The position numbers and the translations under genes are program-made. Positions 46,444 to 55,910 of a stretch of DNA of 64,000 bases are shown here, piece by piece. This DNA comes from Cloacibacterium caeni (GTDB lineage Bacteria; Bacteroidota; Bacteroidia; Flavobacteriales; Weeksellaceae). The stretch spans positions 2,612,501 through 2,676,500 of the forward strand of contig NZ_OU015321.1 in assembly GCF_907163105.1 (NCBI RefSeq), in the 5' to 3' direction. Positions within the stretch are counted from its first letter, which is position 1; each line of letters starts with the position of its first letter. The notes beneath the pieces are model-generated. The model did no database searches and was not told the DNA's origin. It worked only from the letters and a program-made list of their open reading frames with translations.

Positions 46444-46566
46444 GGGTTATGATTAGCAGCCTCAAAATTATTTTGAAATTTGATTGCTGAAACAACTTTA
46501 ACCGAGATTAACTTTTTTATGAGTTTTTAAGAAGGAAATTTTCAAAATTTGGTTAAAAAGTTCTAA

Positions 46567-46667
46567 TGATGACGGAATTGCGCCCCGACTTTAGTGGAGC
46601 TCTTTTTTGTGCGGCGGCAAAGCCGCCGCACAAAAAAAGCGGGAACGGAAGGCGGAAATTTGGCGCC
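46567..46667 (+). repeat. modular palindromic repeat, copy f
   Basis: Arm GACGGAATTGCGCCCCGAC...GTGGAGCTC, 16-bp stem TTTTTTGTGCGGCGGC / GCCGCCGCACAAAAAA with AAA loop, and arm AGCGGGAACGGAAGGCGG...TTTGGCGCC. The outer arms are closest to copy a. It fills most of the gap before ssrA. Confidence 0.75.
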
Positions 46668-46712
46668 AATATAAAAGAATTACAGAATTAAAATTTAGGT
46701 ACATTTTTTGCT

Positions 46713-46720
46713 TATATTTG
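46713..46720 (+). promoter_or_regulatory. ssrA -7 box
   Basis: TATATTTG, a perfect -7 match, lies 15 bp before the mature 5' end of tmRNA, so a short leader would be trimmed by processing. Confidence 0.55.
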
Positions 46721-46734
46721 CATACTAAAAAATT

Positions 46735-47131
46735 GGGGTTGACTGGTTTCGACAGCAAGACCAATGGGTAAGTAAGCATGCAGAGAACCGTAGCGCGATC
46801 TCTTTAATCCCTTGCTACAGAATTTAACTGGCAACGAAGAGTTTGCTCTTGCTGCTTAATCCGAAGCTTAGTAGGATTAGCGTTTTTCCCGAAGTATAGT
46901 AAGGAAACAAGATGTCTCCCGAAAGTTCTGTTCTGCGACGTTCGATTCCGAGGCATAGAAAATGCGGAAATAAGTCCCGAAAAACTTCGGTTCGGGAACG
47001 AAAATTTTAGAAGATAAGCGTAAAGTTGGCTGTTTGCTGTCTGCTTTATGACGAAAACCAATAGCAAAATAAGCATGTAGAAAGCTTGCGTATTGCTTGT
47101 TTGGACGAGGGTTCGAATCCCTCCAACTCCA
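46735..47131 (+). ncRNA. ssrA: transfer-messenger RNA (tmRNA)
   Basis: The 5' end GGGGTTGACTGGTTTCGACA and the 3' end GGTTCGAATCCCTCCAACTC are the tmRNA hallmarks. GGGGTTG (46735-46741) pairs with CAACTCC (47124-47130). CCA is not encoded. The tag frame at 46830-46859 reads GNEEFALAA then stop, with the usual ALAA degron end. It rescues stalled ribosomes, as does arfB in this window. The T-loop end is a favoured attachment site for integrative elements, and a decayed recombinase follows. Confidence 0.97.
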
Positions 47132-47134
47132 CTT

Positions 47135-47168
47135 AAAACCCTGTAAATTATTGATTTACAGGGTTTTT
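47135..47168 (+). terminator. ssrA terminator
   Basis: Stem AAAACCCTGTAAAT / ATTTACAGGGTTTT and a T run, starting four bases after the tmRNA. Confidence 0.9.
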
Positions 47169-47579
47169 TATTTTTGGGTGCTAGATTAGGTGCTAATATT
47201 AAATATAGGATATTTCTCTTATATGAAAAAATTTGAGGCAAAGATTTATTCTTATCACTAAAAGGAAGTCGTTTTATCTAATAGAGTATCTGTTGAGGCC
47301 TTTTACTTTTCCCCCATAGAAACCATTTAGCAAAAATTCACCAACAAATCTACATTCTTATTGAAGTCTAAGTATAGAGCCCTCGAATAAATTCTCTACT
47401 GTCTTTACAAATAAAAGTTCCTTCTGGGGTACTTAAAACTCTCTGTAACTACTGTTAACAAAGAGTTTTTTATTTTAAGGGGGAACAAAAAGGGGAATAC
47501 GATATTTGAGATTTCTAATTTGTGCTATATTCAAATATTTTCTTTTAATAGACTTACTTTGTTTTTAGTTCCGTCTTGG
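47169..47579. other. gene-free, degraded integration-scar region
   Basis: AT-rich DNA with many stops in all frames. A short direct repeat (GGTGCTA twice at about 47177-47200) and the G-rich block AAGGGGGAACAAAAAGGGG near 47474 are seen. They may be remnants of an earlier element integrated at ssrA. No intact gene is supported. Confidence 0.4.
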
Positions 47580-48130
47580 AACTTATGGCTCATAAATTTA
47601 CTATTAAAGAGATATAGTATCTTTCTCTTTAATTTATCTTTATTTCCTTTAGACTGGCGGATCAGCAGGAGACGATCTTTAGTTTTGATATCAGAGATCT
47701 ACAATTCCAACACCTCGCTAAGACGCAGACCGCACGAATATATTGTGGTAAGAATAGCTTTATGTTTTAAATTCTCCGTAGCATCCAATACCTGTTTCAC
47801 CTCTTCAAGGGTAAGAAATTTCGGTAATTTATGTTCTTTGCGTTTGGGATAGAGATGTTTTAAACTGATCTGGCGGTTGAAGATTTCCTTATAAAATTTG
47901 GTAATAGTGGCGATCATTGCTTTTTGATATGATTGCCCTATCTTCATCTTGTCGACAAGCCAGACAATAAAATCTTCAAGTTGTTGTTAGGTTATATTTT
48001 CCGGTTTATGTTTGGAAGATAATTTAAGAAAATAGCTGAGATGTGAAGCGTAGGTCTTAATACTTTTCTCGGCATATCGTTGCATTCGAAGGATCACTAT
48101 GAATTGATCGGTCAGATTTTCATTCATCAT
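47580..48130 (-). pseudogene. decayed tyrosine recombinase/integrase
   Basis: Translating the minus strand from ATG 48130 gives a core-binding domain (NLTDQFIVILRMQRYAEKSI...SHLSYFLKL), a stop at 47989-47987, then KEHKLPKFLTLEEVKQVLD...ILTTIYSCGLRLSEVLEL and a second stop at 47701-47699, followed by a short stretch RLLLIRQSKGNKDKL. The catalytic Arg region (CGLRLSE) is present, but the C-terminal HxxR and Tyr part is missing. It is therefore a broken XerC/D-type integrase near its likely target, ssrA. Confidence 0.82.
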
Positions 48131-48305
48131 ATAATTGCGTTTATCCAAAAATTATTCAATATTTAATCAACTAACAAACAGAATCTTAAATAAAATATAT
48201 AAAAGAATAAGCGCAACATTATATATTTCGTATTGGCGCAATGCGTATATTTAAACCCTTGGAGAACTCAAGAAAAAATGAGTAAAATAACTTAATCCTA
48301 TAATA

Positions 48306-49199
48306 ATGTTTGATTTTCGTTTACAAGTATTTCACAAAGTAGCAAAACGACTTAATTTTACAAAAGCTGCCGAAGAATTATTTATTACGCAGCCAGCAGT
48401 TTCAAAACACATACAAGAAATTGAAAGTTTTCTGAAAACTAAACTTTTTGAAAGAAATGGCTCAAAGGTAAAATTAACAAAAGCAGGAATTATATTATTT
48501 TCTCATACCGAAAAAATATTTGAAACCTATCGTAATTTAGAATTTGAAATTAATTCTCTTTCTCAAAATTTCAACGGAAAATTAAGAATTGGTGCGAGTA
48601 CAACAATTGCTCAATATCTTTTACCTGAAATTTTAGCATCGTTTCATAAAAAATTTGACCAACTTATCGTTTCTTTAGAAGCTAATAATACAGAACAAAT
48701 TGAAATTGCGCTGCAAAAAAATGAAATTGATTTGGGTATCATAGAAGGAAAATCCAAAAAAGCCTATCTAAAATATACCGAATTTGTCAAAGACGAAATT
48801 GTTTTAGTTTCAAATAGCACAAATCCTCTCTCAAAAAGACAGAACATTACTATTGATGAGCTAAAAAACATTCCTCTCTTGTTTCGCGAGCAAGGATCAG
48901 GAACACTAGAAGTAATTGCACATCATTTAAAATCTTTGAATGTAAAAATTTCAGATTTAAAAATTGAAATGCAATTAGGCAGCACTGAAAGTATTAAAAA
49001 CTATATACTTCACAGCAACACTATGGCTTTTATATCATTACATTCCATATACAAAGAACTTAGAGAAAATAAATTTACAATAATAGATGTTCAACATTTG
49101 TCTATCGAAAGGAATTTTTACTTTATCCAACAACAAGGTCAAGTTGAGGCTTTACCTGAATTATTTATGAAATTTGCCAATCATTATAACTTTAAGTAA
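48306..49199 (+). CDS. LysR-family transcriptional regulator
   Basis: A 297-aa regulator. The HTH (VAKRLNFTKAAEELFITQPAVSKHIQEIESFLKTKLFER) is at residues about 8-50, with a periplasmic-binding-like effector domain behind (FRIG-type LRIGASTTIAQYLLPEIL). It lies 78 bp before and in the same direction as a YeiH-family gene, matching the YeiE/YeiH arrangement of enterobacteria. It probably controls the next two genes. Confidence 0.9.
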   Translation: MFDFRLQVFHKVAKRLNFTKAAEELFITQPAVSKHIQEIESFLKTKLFERNGSKVKLTKAGIILFSHTEKIFETYRNLEFEINSLSQNFNGKLRIGASTTIAQYLLPEILASFHKKFDQLIVSLEANNTEQIEIALQKNEIDLGIIEGKSKKAYLKYTEFVKDEIVLVSNSTNPLSKRQNITIDELKNIPLLFREQGSGTLEVIAHHLKSLNVKISDLKIEMQLGSTESIKNYILHSNTMAFISLHSIYKELRENKFTIIDVQHLSIERNFYFIQQQGQVEALPELFMKFANHYNFK

Positions 49200-49276
49200 T
49201 GACGCATAACTTTTTACAATTTCCAACATATCCTTTATTTCAAGAAATTTGTACTAACAATAATATATAAAGTAAG

Positions 49277-50242
49277 ATGGAAAATCAAAAAGGATTCAAA
49301 AATTTATTAGACAAAAGTATAACCACTAGAGAAGTGATTTTTTTATTAGCAGTTGTACTCTGCTTGTCTCCATTAATATCACCGCCAATTGCCTTACTTA
49401 TGGGTTTAATAATTGCGCAATTTATTGGACATCCATATTTACATCTAAATCATAAAGCAACTCATATATTATTACAGGTTTCTGTTGTTGGTTTGGGCTT
49501 TGGAATGAATGTTACAAGTGCATTAAAAGCGGGTAAAGAAGGTATTTTATTTACAATAGTTTCTATTATTGGAACATTAGTAATTGGTTTCTTTATGGGT
49601 AAGTTTTTAAAGATAGAAAAAAAGACTTCTTATTTAATATCAACTGGAACAGCCATTTGTGGTGGAAGTGCTATTGCTGCTATTTCTCCTGTAATAAAGG
49701 CAGAAGAAAAACAGATATCGGTTGCATTAGGAACCATATTTATTCTAAATTCTGTAGCCTTATTTTTATTTCCTTTTATTGGGCATCAGTTAAATTTATC
49801 ACAATCACAATTTGGAATGTGGTGTGCAATTGCTATTCACGATACCAGTTCAGTTGTAGGTGCAGCAAGTAAATATGGTCCGCAAGCTTTAGAGATTGCT
49901 ACAACTGTTAAATTAGCACGAGCATTATGGATAATTCCTGTTGCTTTTTTATCAACTTTTATTTTTAAAAGTAAAGACAGTAAAATAAAAATTCCTTACT
50001 TTATTGGATTATTTGTTCTTGCAATGATTGCAAATACCTATATTCCCTTTGTTCAGCAATACAATCATTATTTAACAAATATTGCAAAAGCAGGATTAAC
50101 GCTTACCTTGTTTTTAATAGGATGTGGATTGAACAGAAAAACAATATCTTCTGTTGGATTTAAACCATTAATTCAAGGTGTAATTCTATGGGTGATTATA
50201 GCAACTGCTGCACTTTGGGCTGTAACAACTTTAACAAACTAA
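49277..50242 (+). CDS. YeiH/UPF0324 family putative sulfate exporter
   Basis: A 321-aa inner-membrane protein with about ten helices. GTAICGGSAIAAISPVI and AIHDTSSVVGAASKYG are the family signature motifs. The transported anion is not established; the family name suggests sulfate or related sulfur compounds. It follows a LysR regulator and is 12 bp before the next gene. Confidence 0.88.
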   Translation: MENQKGFKNLLDKSITTREVIFLLAVVLCLSPLISPPIALLMGLIIAQFIGHPYLHLNHKATHILLQVSVVGLGFGMNVTSALKAGKEGILFTIVSIIGTLVIGFFMGKFLKIEKKTSYLISTGTAICGGSAIAAISPVIKAEEKQISVALGTIFILNSVALFLFPFIGHQLNLSQSQFGMWCAIAIHDTSSVVGAASKYGPQALEIATTVKLARALWIIPVAFLSTFIFKSKDSKIKIPYFIGLFVLAMIANTYIPFVQQYNHYLTNIAKAGLTLTLFLIGCGLNRKTISSVGFKPLIQGVILWVIIATAALWAVTTLTN

Positions 50243-50254
50243 TAAATTCAAAAT

Positions 50255-51229
50255 ATGAAAAATAAATTCAAAATTGGAATGTTAATACTATTCTTTAGTA
50301 TTATTGCTACCAAAACTCAAGCGCAACAAATCTTTGACGGCAACATAAAAAATAATTCTTTAGCAATAAGTCCAACCGGAAATATTGCATTAGCATCAAA
50401 CAGCGACGTAAATTTCGTAAGTGTTTATAATCTAAAATCTCGTAAATTAATAAAAAAGATACCTGGATTCATCAGTCCAAGAAACATCATTTTTTCGCCT
50501 GATGGAATGAAGTTTTACATCACTGACAGCAGCACCGGATTTTTAACTGTACTGGAAACAAAGAACTTTAAAATCATTGAAAAATATGCGGTAGGCTTTG
50601 GAGCATTTGGTTCAGCAATTAGCAACAATGGTCAGGAAATTTATATTAATAATGAGGCAACAAATACAGTAACGGTAATTGACCTTTCAAGTAAATCGGT
50701 AAAAAAAATAATAACAGGTTTTGCCGAACCAAGACAAGGTATTAAATTAAACGCAACAAATACAAAGATTTACGTGACCAATTTTGCCAGCGACGCTATT
50801 TCTGTTGTGGACGCAGCAACTTTAAAAATCGATACAACTATTACTGGTTTTAGCAAAATAAGAGCTATCTCTATTACTAAAGATGGTGAAACATTATTTG
50901 CTGCTAATAGTGGTTCCAATTCCATTGCAGTAGTTAATTTAAATACAGGTATAATCGCTAAAACAATTTCTGTAGGCAAAGATCCTTATGGCGCATCATT
51001 ATCTTCAGATGAAAACATTTTATTGAGTGGAAATAAGGAAGATAATTCTCTTTCAATAATTGATGTATCAACATTAACTAATATTGGAGTGATAACAGGA
51101 TTTAATGAACCAAGACAAGCGATTGTTTACTCTAAAAACGGTAAAAATGTATTTGTACTAAACAAAGATTTATCTATTAGTGTAGTTAATCTTTCTGAAA
51201 AGAAAATAATATATAGTATTCAGAATTAA
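50255..51229 (+). CDS. exported YVTN/YncE-type beta-propeller protein
   Basis: A 324-aa protein with a signal peptide (cleaved near TQAQ). About seven propeller blades are visible, with repeats such as NTVTVIDLSSKSVKKIITGF, DAISVVDAATLKI and NSIAVVNLNTGIIAKTI. It is probably periplasmic or on the surface; a binding rather than an enzymatic role is likely. It is in an operon with the YeiH gene. Confidence 0.8.
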   Translation: MKNKFKIGMLILFFSIIATKTQAQQIFDGNIKNNSLAISPTGNIALASNSDVNFVSVYNLKSRKLIKKIPGFISPRNIIFSPDGMKFYITDSSTGFLTVLETKNFKIIEKYAVGFGAFGSAISNNGQEIYINNEATNTVTVIDLSSKSVKKIITGFAEPRQGIKLNATNTKIYVTNFASDAISVVDAATLKIDTTITGFSKIRAISITKDGETLFAANSGSNSIAVVNLNTGIIAKTISVGKDPYGASLSSDENILLSGNKEDNSLSIIDVSTLTNIGVITGFNEPRQAIVYSKNGKNVFVLNKDLSISVVNLSEKKIIYSIQN

Positions 51230-51252
51230 TAAATTTCCTAAAAAAGGTAAAA

Positions 51253-51395
51253 GGGCTATTCGCTAACAGCCGTTTCTCGCAATTGCGAATTTTGTGGTAA
51301 GTTCTCGTTTGCGTTTCGCAAGAATTTTTATTTTTAACAGAAAATAAAAAGTTCCGAACTTCGCAACTGACGAGAAGCGGCGGAACCTTAACCAA
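51253..51395. repeat. long imperfect hairpin, attC-like
   Basis: GCCGTTTCTCGCAATTGCGAA (51269-51289) pairs with the complement of TTCGCAACTGACGAGAAGCGG (51360-51381), with two differences and one extra base. An inner stem TTTTTATTTT / AAAATAAAAA lies between. The outer context CGCTAACAGCC recalls integron recombination sites and a repeat seen in Flavobacteria. A true R-box GTTRRRY was not found. Confidence 0.5.
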
Positions 51396-51417
51396 TTTTT
51401 AACAATACAACTGAAAG

Positions 51418-51533
51418 TGAAATTTTCGCCATACATATACGAACCAGACAAAAGTATTGAGGTTTACCGACAAACCGAAAAATAGTTTGAGGACAATCCC
51501 GAAGTTAAAAAACGTGTTGAAGAATTAGGATGA
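51418..51533 (+). pseudogene. short coding remnant
   Basis: The plus strand reads FSPYIYEPDKSIEVYRQTEK, a stop, then FEDNPEVKKRVEELG and a stop. It looks like the C-terminal end of a broken gene. The family is not recognised. The rest of 51230-51790 holds the hairpins described and no further gene. Confidence 0.35.
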
Positions 51534-51650
51534 TTGAATTTTATTCTAATTTGAAATGCGAATTCATATTCGCTTTTATAAATAAAGACAAAGAGTGGTT
51601 AGCTTTTAAATAAAAATATAAGTAATTCGGGATAATTACTTTTTCATAGG

Positions 51651-51683
51651 AAAGGCTCAACCAAATTGGTTGAGCCTTTTTAT
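51651..51683. terminator. bidirectional terminator
   Basis: A 13-bp stem AAAGGCTCAACCA / TGGTTGAGCCTTT with loop AAT and a following T run, between the propeller gene and the end of the fluoride operon. Confidence 0.85.
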
Positions 51684-51790
51684 AGTTTAAATTTAAAATT
51701 ATTACTATTTAAAGTTTGGTAATAGTACCATTGTATGATTTCTTATATAATATTGAACTTGAAAATTATTCAAATCGTTACATAAGTTAT

Positions 51791-52357
51791 TTACTTTTCT
51801 CTAAAGTGAATTTTTTTTGAAAAGTAAGCAATTGTACTTCCATAAAAAATTCCCAAGAATGCTGCCACAATAACATCCGTAGGATAATGAACACCGTTGT
51901 AAATACGGCTGTATGCAACCAAAACAGCCCAGCAGACTAAAACATATTTTAGCCAATTATATTTTCTTGGTAGCAAAAAGATTAGGAATGTTGCTAAGCC
52001 AAAAGCGTTGGCAGAGTGAGACGATATAAAACCATACTGACCACCTGGTCCTGCTTTGCTTAAATGTATCAAATTTTCGAGAGATGGTTCATGTGATGGT
52101 CTTAGTCTTTTGAACGCATTTTTTATAAGATGAGATGCGGTCTGGTCACAGATCGTGATCAGAAAAGCAATTGCCAAAAGTACGTAAGCACTTTTCTTTT
52201 TAAATTCTCTCATAATGATATACAAAAGAAAAGTATAAAATGGTATCCAAAACAGTTTATCACTTGCCCAATACATGATCGGATCAAAAAATGAATTGTG
52301 CTTTCGGTTTATAAAAAGAAAAAGCTGAGTGTCGAGTTGGTTTATATTTTCGAGCAT
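51791..52357 (-). CDS. PAP2-family membrane phosphatase
   Basis: A 188-aa protein with about five helices. The three PAP2 motifs are present: KNAFKRLRPSHEP, ISSHSANAFGLA and YSRIYNGVHYPTDVIVAAF. It resembles undecaprenyl-diphosphatase or lipid phosphatases. It lies 41 bp after the EamA gene at the end of the fluoride operon; a link to fluoride is not evident. Confidence 0.85.
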   Translation of the reverse strand: MLENINQLDTQLFLFINRKHNSFFDPIMYWASDKLFWIPFYTFLLYIIMREFKKKSAYVLLAIAFLITICDQTASHLIKNAFKRLRPSHEPSLENLIHLSKAGPGGQYGFISSHSANAFGLATFLIFLLPRKYNWLKYVLVCWAVLVAYSRIYNGVHYPTDVIVAAFLGIFYGSTIAYFSKKIHFREK

Positions 52358-52398
52358 AGTAATGTCTTAATAATGAATATTTTAAGTTGTTGTTATTT

Positions 52399-52821
52399 TT
52401 ATTTGAGAGTCAATATTAATATTCCCCCGATGATCATAAAACCGCCCACAGCAATTTTCCAGGTAAATTGCTCGTTTAGGAAGAAAAAGGAAAGAGCCAG
52501 CGTAATAATTATACTTCCCTTGTCTATTAATGCTATTTCTGAAACATTACCCACCTTCATTGCCCTGTAATAGAATATCCACGAAATTGTGGTCGTAATT
52601 CCCGAAAATCCCAGCAATAAAATATCTTTTTTGGTAAGATTTGAAAAATCTTTGGCGTTATTAAATGCGAATATATTGAGCCAAATTAGAAAAAACACAA
52701 ATGAAGTCCGGACAGCCAAACCTGTATCTGATGCAACATTTTTCAGTCCTGCTTTTGCTATGACTGAGGTTAAACCTGCAAATATCATCGAAATGATGGC
52801 GAAAATTTGATATTGTTTCAT
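52399..52821 (-). CDS. single-domain EamA-family membrane protein
   Basis: A 140-aa protein with four to five helices and one EamA domain (SEIALIDKGSIIITLALSFFFLNE near the end). Half-size EamA proteins work as dimers. The substrate is unknown. It starts 85 bp after the enolase stop and may be co-transcribed with the fluoride genes. Confidence 0.8.
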   Translation of the reverse strand: MKQYQIFAIISMIFAGLTSVIAKAGLKNVASDTGLAVRTSFVFFLIWLNIFAFNNAKDFSNLTKKDILLLGFSGITTTISWIFYYRAMKVGNVSEIALIDKGSIIITLALSFFFLNEQFTWKIAVGGFMIIGGILILTLK

Positions 52822-52906
52822 AAAGTGTTGTGTGAGAATATGTGATATTAAAAGGCTAACTTTTTAGTATTGAAATTAGCCTTCAATAAATTTGATATTT
52901 TGTGTA

Positions 52907-54181
52907 TTATTTAAACGCTTTGATTCCCGCAAACTTTGCTGCACTTCCAAGCTCCTCCTCAATTCTCAATAGTTGATTGAATTTTGAAACCCGCTCACTT
53001 CGGCAGCCACTTCCTGTTTTCAAATGCCCTGCACCAACTGCCACTGTCAAGTCGGCGATTGTTGTATCTTCTGTTTCTCCGCTTCGGTGCGAGATAAAGC
53101 AGTTGTAATTGTTTTTATAGGCCAGGTCAATCGTTTCCAGAGTTTCTGTAACGGTTCCAATTTGATTTAATTTTATCAAAACAGAGTTTCCAATTTTTTG
53201 GTCAATGCCTTCCTGTAGAATCTTTGGATTCGTACAGAAAATATCATCTCCCACCAGTTCTACTTTGTTTCCTAATCTCTCCGTCAATTGCTGCCAGCCT
53301 TTCCAGTCATTTTCTCCAAGACCGTCTTCCAACAAAACAATCGGATATTGTGATGTCCAGCTTTCCCAAAGTTCAATCATCTGTTCACTTGTTTTTTGTT
53401 CTTTGGTGCTTTTGAAAAATTCATATTTGTCATTGTTCCACATCTCACTTGTTGCAGGATCTAAGCATAACGACACATCTTTTCCAGGCGTAAAACCGGC
53501 TTTGGTAATCGCTTCTAAAATGACATCAACGGCTTCTTCATTGGATTTTAGATTTGGTGCAAATCCTCCTTCATCGCCAACTCCTGTGTAATATCCTTTT
53601 CCCTTTAAAATTTCTTTTAAGGTGTGGAAGACCTCTTCACCCATTCGAATACTCTCCTTAAAGTTTGGGGCATTGTGTGGTGCAATCATAAATTCCTGAA
53701 AATCGATATTATTGTCAGCGTGTCTTCCGCCATTGATCACATTCATACAAGGTACAGGCATGGTATATGTTGATTCATCCCTGAATTGTCGGTACAGTGG
53801 GATCTTGTTAAAGGCAGCTGATGCTTTGGCATAAGCAATGGAAACTGCTAAAATGCCATTTGCACTGAGATTAGATTTGTTGGGCGTCCCATCCAACGAG
53901 ATCATCAAGGCATCTACATCACTCTGCAGTAGTATCTCTTTCCCGACCAATGCGTTCGCAATAATGGTATTGACATTATTGACAGCTTTTGAAACACCTT
54001 TCCCCTGATAGCGTGCTTTATCGTTATCTCTTAATTCCACGGCTTCCTTTTCGCCTGTGCTTGCACCGGACGGAGATATGGCTCTGCCCGTAAACTCACC
54101 ATTGATGTTAATCTCTGCTTCAACTGTCGGATTTCCTCTGGAATCGAGTACTTCTCTTGCGTGTACTTTTGTAATTTTCAT
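52907..54181 (-). CDS. eno: enolase (extra copy in a fluoride operon)
   Basis: A 424-aa enzyme that interconverts 2-phosphoglycerate and phosphoenolpyruvate. All catalytic residues are seen: [17 protein letters not shown], the three metal ligands in LCLDPA, LLEDGL and [23 protein letters not shown] and KTGSG. Enolase is the classical fluoride-sensitive enzyme. Here it follows the ClC-F and DUF190 genes by 17 bp behind a fluoride riboswitch, so it is probably a second, fluoride-induced copy. Base composition appears richer in G and C than the core genes. Whether it tolerates fluoride is unknown. Confidence 0.96.
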   Translation of the reverse strand: MKITKVHAREVLDSRGNPTVEAEININGEFTGRAISPSGASTGEKEAVELRDNDKARYQGKGVSKAVNNVNTIIANALVGKEILLQSDVDALMISLDGTPNKSNLSANGILAVSIAYAKASAAFNKIPLYRQFRDESTYTMPVPCMNVINGGRHADNNIDFQEFMIAPHNAPNFKESIRMGEEVFHTLKEILKGKGYYTGVGDEGGFAPNLKSNEEAVDVILEAITKAGFTPGKDVSLCLDPATSEMWNNDKYEFFKSTKEQKTSEQMIELWESWTSQYPIVLLEDGLGENDWKGWQQLTERLGNKVELVGDDIFCTNPKILQEGIDQKIGNSVLIKLNQIGTVTETLETIDLAYKNNYNCFISHRSGETEDTTIADLTVAVGAGHLKTGSGCRSERVSKFNQLLRIEEELGSAAKFAGIKAFK

Positions 54182-54198
54182 AATATTTTTTGATTTAT

Positions 54199-54561
54199 TT
54201 AGGTGAATAATATTTCAGAACTGGGTTGAACAAGTATTATTTTAGCTTGTTTTAAAAGGTCTTTATTTAATTTTAAAAATTGGTTGATTTTATTTTCGTT
54301 ATCAATAAGCTCAAGGCAGGCAGGATTCTTCAAAGCAGGAAGCTCCGAAATATTGTAGGAAATATTTTTATAATTCAGATAACCCGATTTAGCAATGAAG
54401 ATATTCGCTTGCTCTATGTTACTTTCCCTGGCTTTTTTCAATAGAAATTCGCCCAGAGAATTGTTCCATAACCTTTTCCAAAACGATTGATCTTTTACAG
54501 ATGCTCCGTATTCGAAATAAATCCTTACGATCACCGTTGATTTGTTTTCCATTGCGTTCAT
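54199..54561 (-). CDS. DUF190 family protein
   Basis: A 120-aa soluble protein of the PII-like DUF190 fold: [40 protein letters not shown] and the final [16 protein letters not shown]190 genes often accompany fluoride exporters of the CrcB/Fluc type. Its start codon directly follows the ClC stop (TAAATG), so it is translationally coupled. It may be a regulator of the transporter; the mechanism is unknown. Confidence 0.75.
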   Translation of the reverse strand: MNAMENKSTVIVRIYFEYGASVKDQSFWKRLWNNSLGEFLLKKARESNIEQANIFIAKSGYLNYKNISYNISELPALKNPACLELIDNENKINQFLKLNKDLLKQAKIILVQPSSEILFT

Positions 54562-55875
54562 TTATTTGTTTTCGTTTATATTTCTTCCGGACTGGTTCTG
54601 AAATCTGGAATGTTTTGCTTCCCCGATGACCTGTTTTCCATAAATGCTGTTATGACCTGAAATTAAATATGATACCACGCAGGCAATGGCCATATAGATC
54701 CCGCTTTCAGCTCCGAAGAGTTCTATTCCCATCAGCATACAGGCGAGTGGTGTATTGGTTGCCCCTGCAAACACTGCCACAAATCCCATTCCTGCCAAAA
54801 GTCCTGTCGGCAAAGGGATAAATAAGGATAAGGCACTTCCTAAAGTAGCGCCGATAAAAAATAAAGGCGTTACTTCGCCACCTTTGAATCCTGCTGCAAG
54901 TGTGATAATGGTAAAGGCCATCTTCAATGCAAAATCGTAAGGCGGTAACTGCTGCTCGAAAGACTGAACAATGGTCGGAATACCCAATCCGATATATTTC
55001 GTGGTTCCCATTGCAAACACAGCGACGGCAACGATGATCCCTCCTACAAAAGGACGGAGCGGCGGAAAAGATATTCTGGATTTGAAAAAAGAAGTTACGT
55101 AATGGATGACCTTGCTAAAGGTCGCCGCACAAAGGCCGAATAAGATCCCTGCCAGTATACTGTAGATGATCGGTAAGGCTTCCAATTGGGGAACAAGGTC
55201 GATATGATAATGGGTGTGTTTAACCTGCCAGAGGTTAGTGACCAGGTCTGCCAGTATTGCTGAAGCAAACGCAGGAAATATCGCATCATATTTTATTCTT
55301 CCTATCAGAAATACTTCGAGACCGAACAAGGCACCCGCCAAAGGTGTTCCGAATATAGAACCGAAACCTGCTGAAATTGCCGAGATCAGCAGTATTTTAC
55401 GCTCAGGTTCAGTTAGTCTGAAAGGTTTTGTGAATTGATCAGCGATTGCTCCCGCCATCTGCAATGCCGTTCCCTCTCTACCTGCGGAACCTCCAAAAAA
55501 GTGGGTTGCAATCGTTCCTAAATAAACAAAGGGTGCCATCCTGAAAGGAATAATTTCCTTTGGATTGTGGATGCTGTCAATCAATAAATTATTTCCAGCC
55601 TCAATATCCTTCCCCAGATAATTGTAAAGCAAGCCGATTAACAGACCTGCAATTGGCAGAAAAGCAATGAGCCACAGATGATTCTCCCTGAAATTCGTAG
55701 CCCAGTCCAGTGATACCAGAAAACCTGCCGAGGCAGACCCTACACAGATCCCAATGATGGAACTGATTAAAAACCATTTAACGATGTATGGGAGAGTAGG
55801 GTATTTACGGAAAAAGATCTTTGTGTGAAGCTGAGCTGCTTTGCTGTTGGATCTAAAATGCTGATTTTTGGACAT
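54562..55875 (-). CDS. ClC-family antiporter, fluoride (ClC-F/EriC-F) type
   Basis: A 437-aa protein with the 18-helix ClC layout. In place of the chloride-selectivity motif GSGIP it has GNNLL (residues 94-98), and the gating-glutamate motif is GREGT (132-136) rather than GREGP. As I recall, these changes mark the fluoride/proton antiporter clade. The fluoride riboswitch immediately upstream gives independent support. It is first in the operon, coupled to DUF190. It removes fluoride from the cytoplasm. Confidence 0.9.
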   Translation of the reverse strand: MSKNQHFRSNSKAAQLHTKIFFRKYPTLPYIVKWFLISSIIGICVGSASAGFLVSLDWATNFRENHLWLIAFLPIAGLLIGLLYNYLGKDIEAGNNLLIDSIHNPKEIIPFRMAPFVYLGTIATHFFGGSAGREGTALQMAGAIADQFTKPFRLTEPERKILLISAISAGFGSIFGTPLAGALFGLEVFLIGRIKYDAIFPAFASAILADLVTNLWQVKHTHYHIDLVPQLEALPIIYSILAGILFGLCAATFSKVIHYVTSFFKSRISFPPLRPFVGGIIVAVAVFAMGTTKYIGLGIPTIVQSFEQQLPPYDFALKMAFTIITLAAGFKGGEVTPLFFIGATLGSALSLFIPLPTGLLAGMGFVAVFAGATNTPLACMLMGIELFGAESGIYMAIACVVSYLISGHNSIYGKQVIGEAKHSRFQNQSGRNINENK

Positions 55876-55910
55876 AATTTACCTGATTAAATGTGTTAAC
55901 ATTGTCTAAT

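Noticed and set aside
46804-47241. 145-codon minus-strand ORF
   Set aside because: It is antisense to tmRNA and its terminator; tmRNA features are unambiguous.
47699-47947. 82-codon recombinase-like ORF as an intact gene
   Set aside because: It is the middle part of an integrase reading frame interrupted by stops on both sides; reported as a pseudogene.
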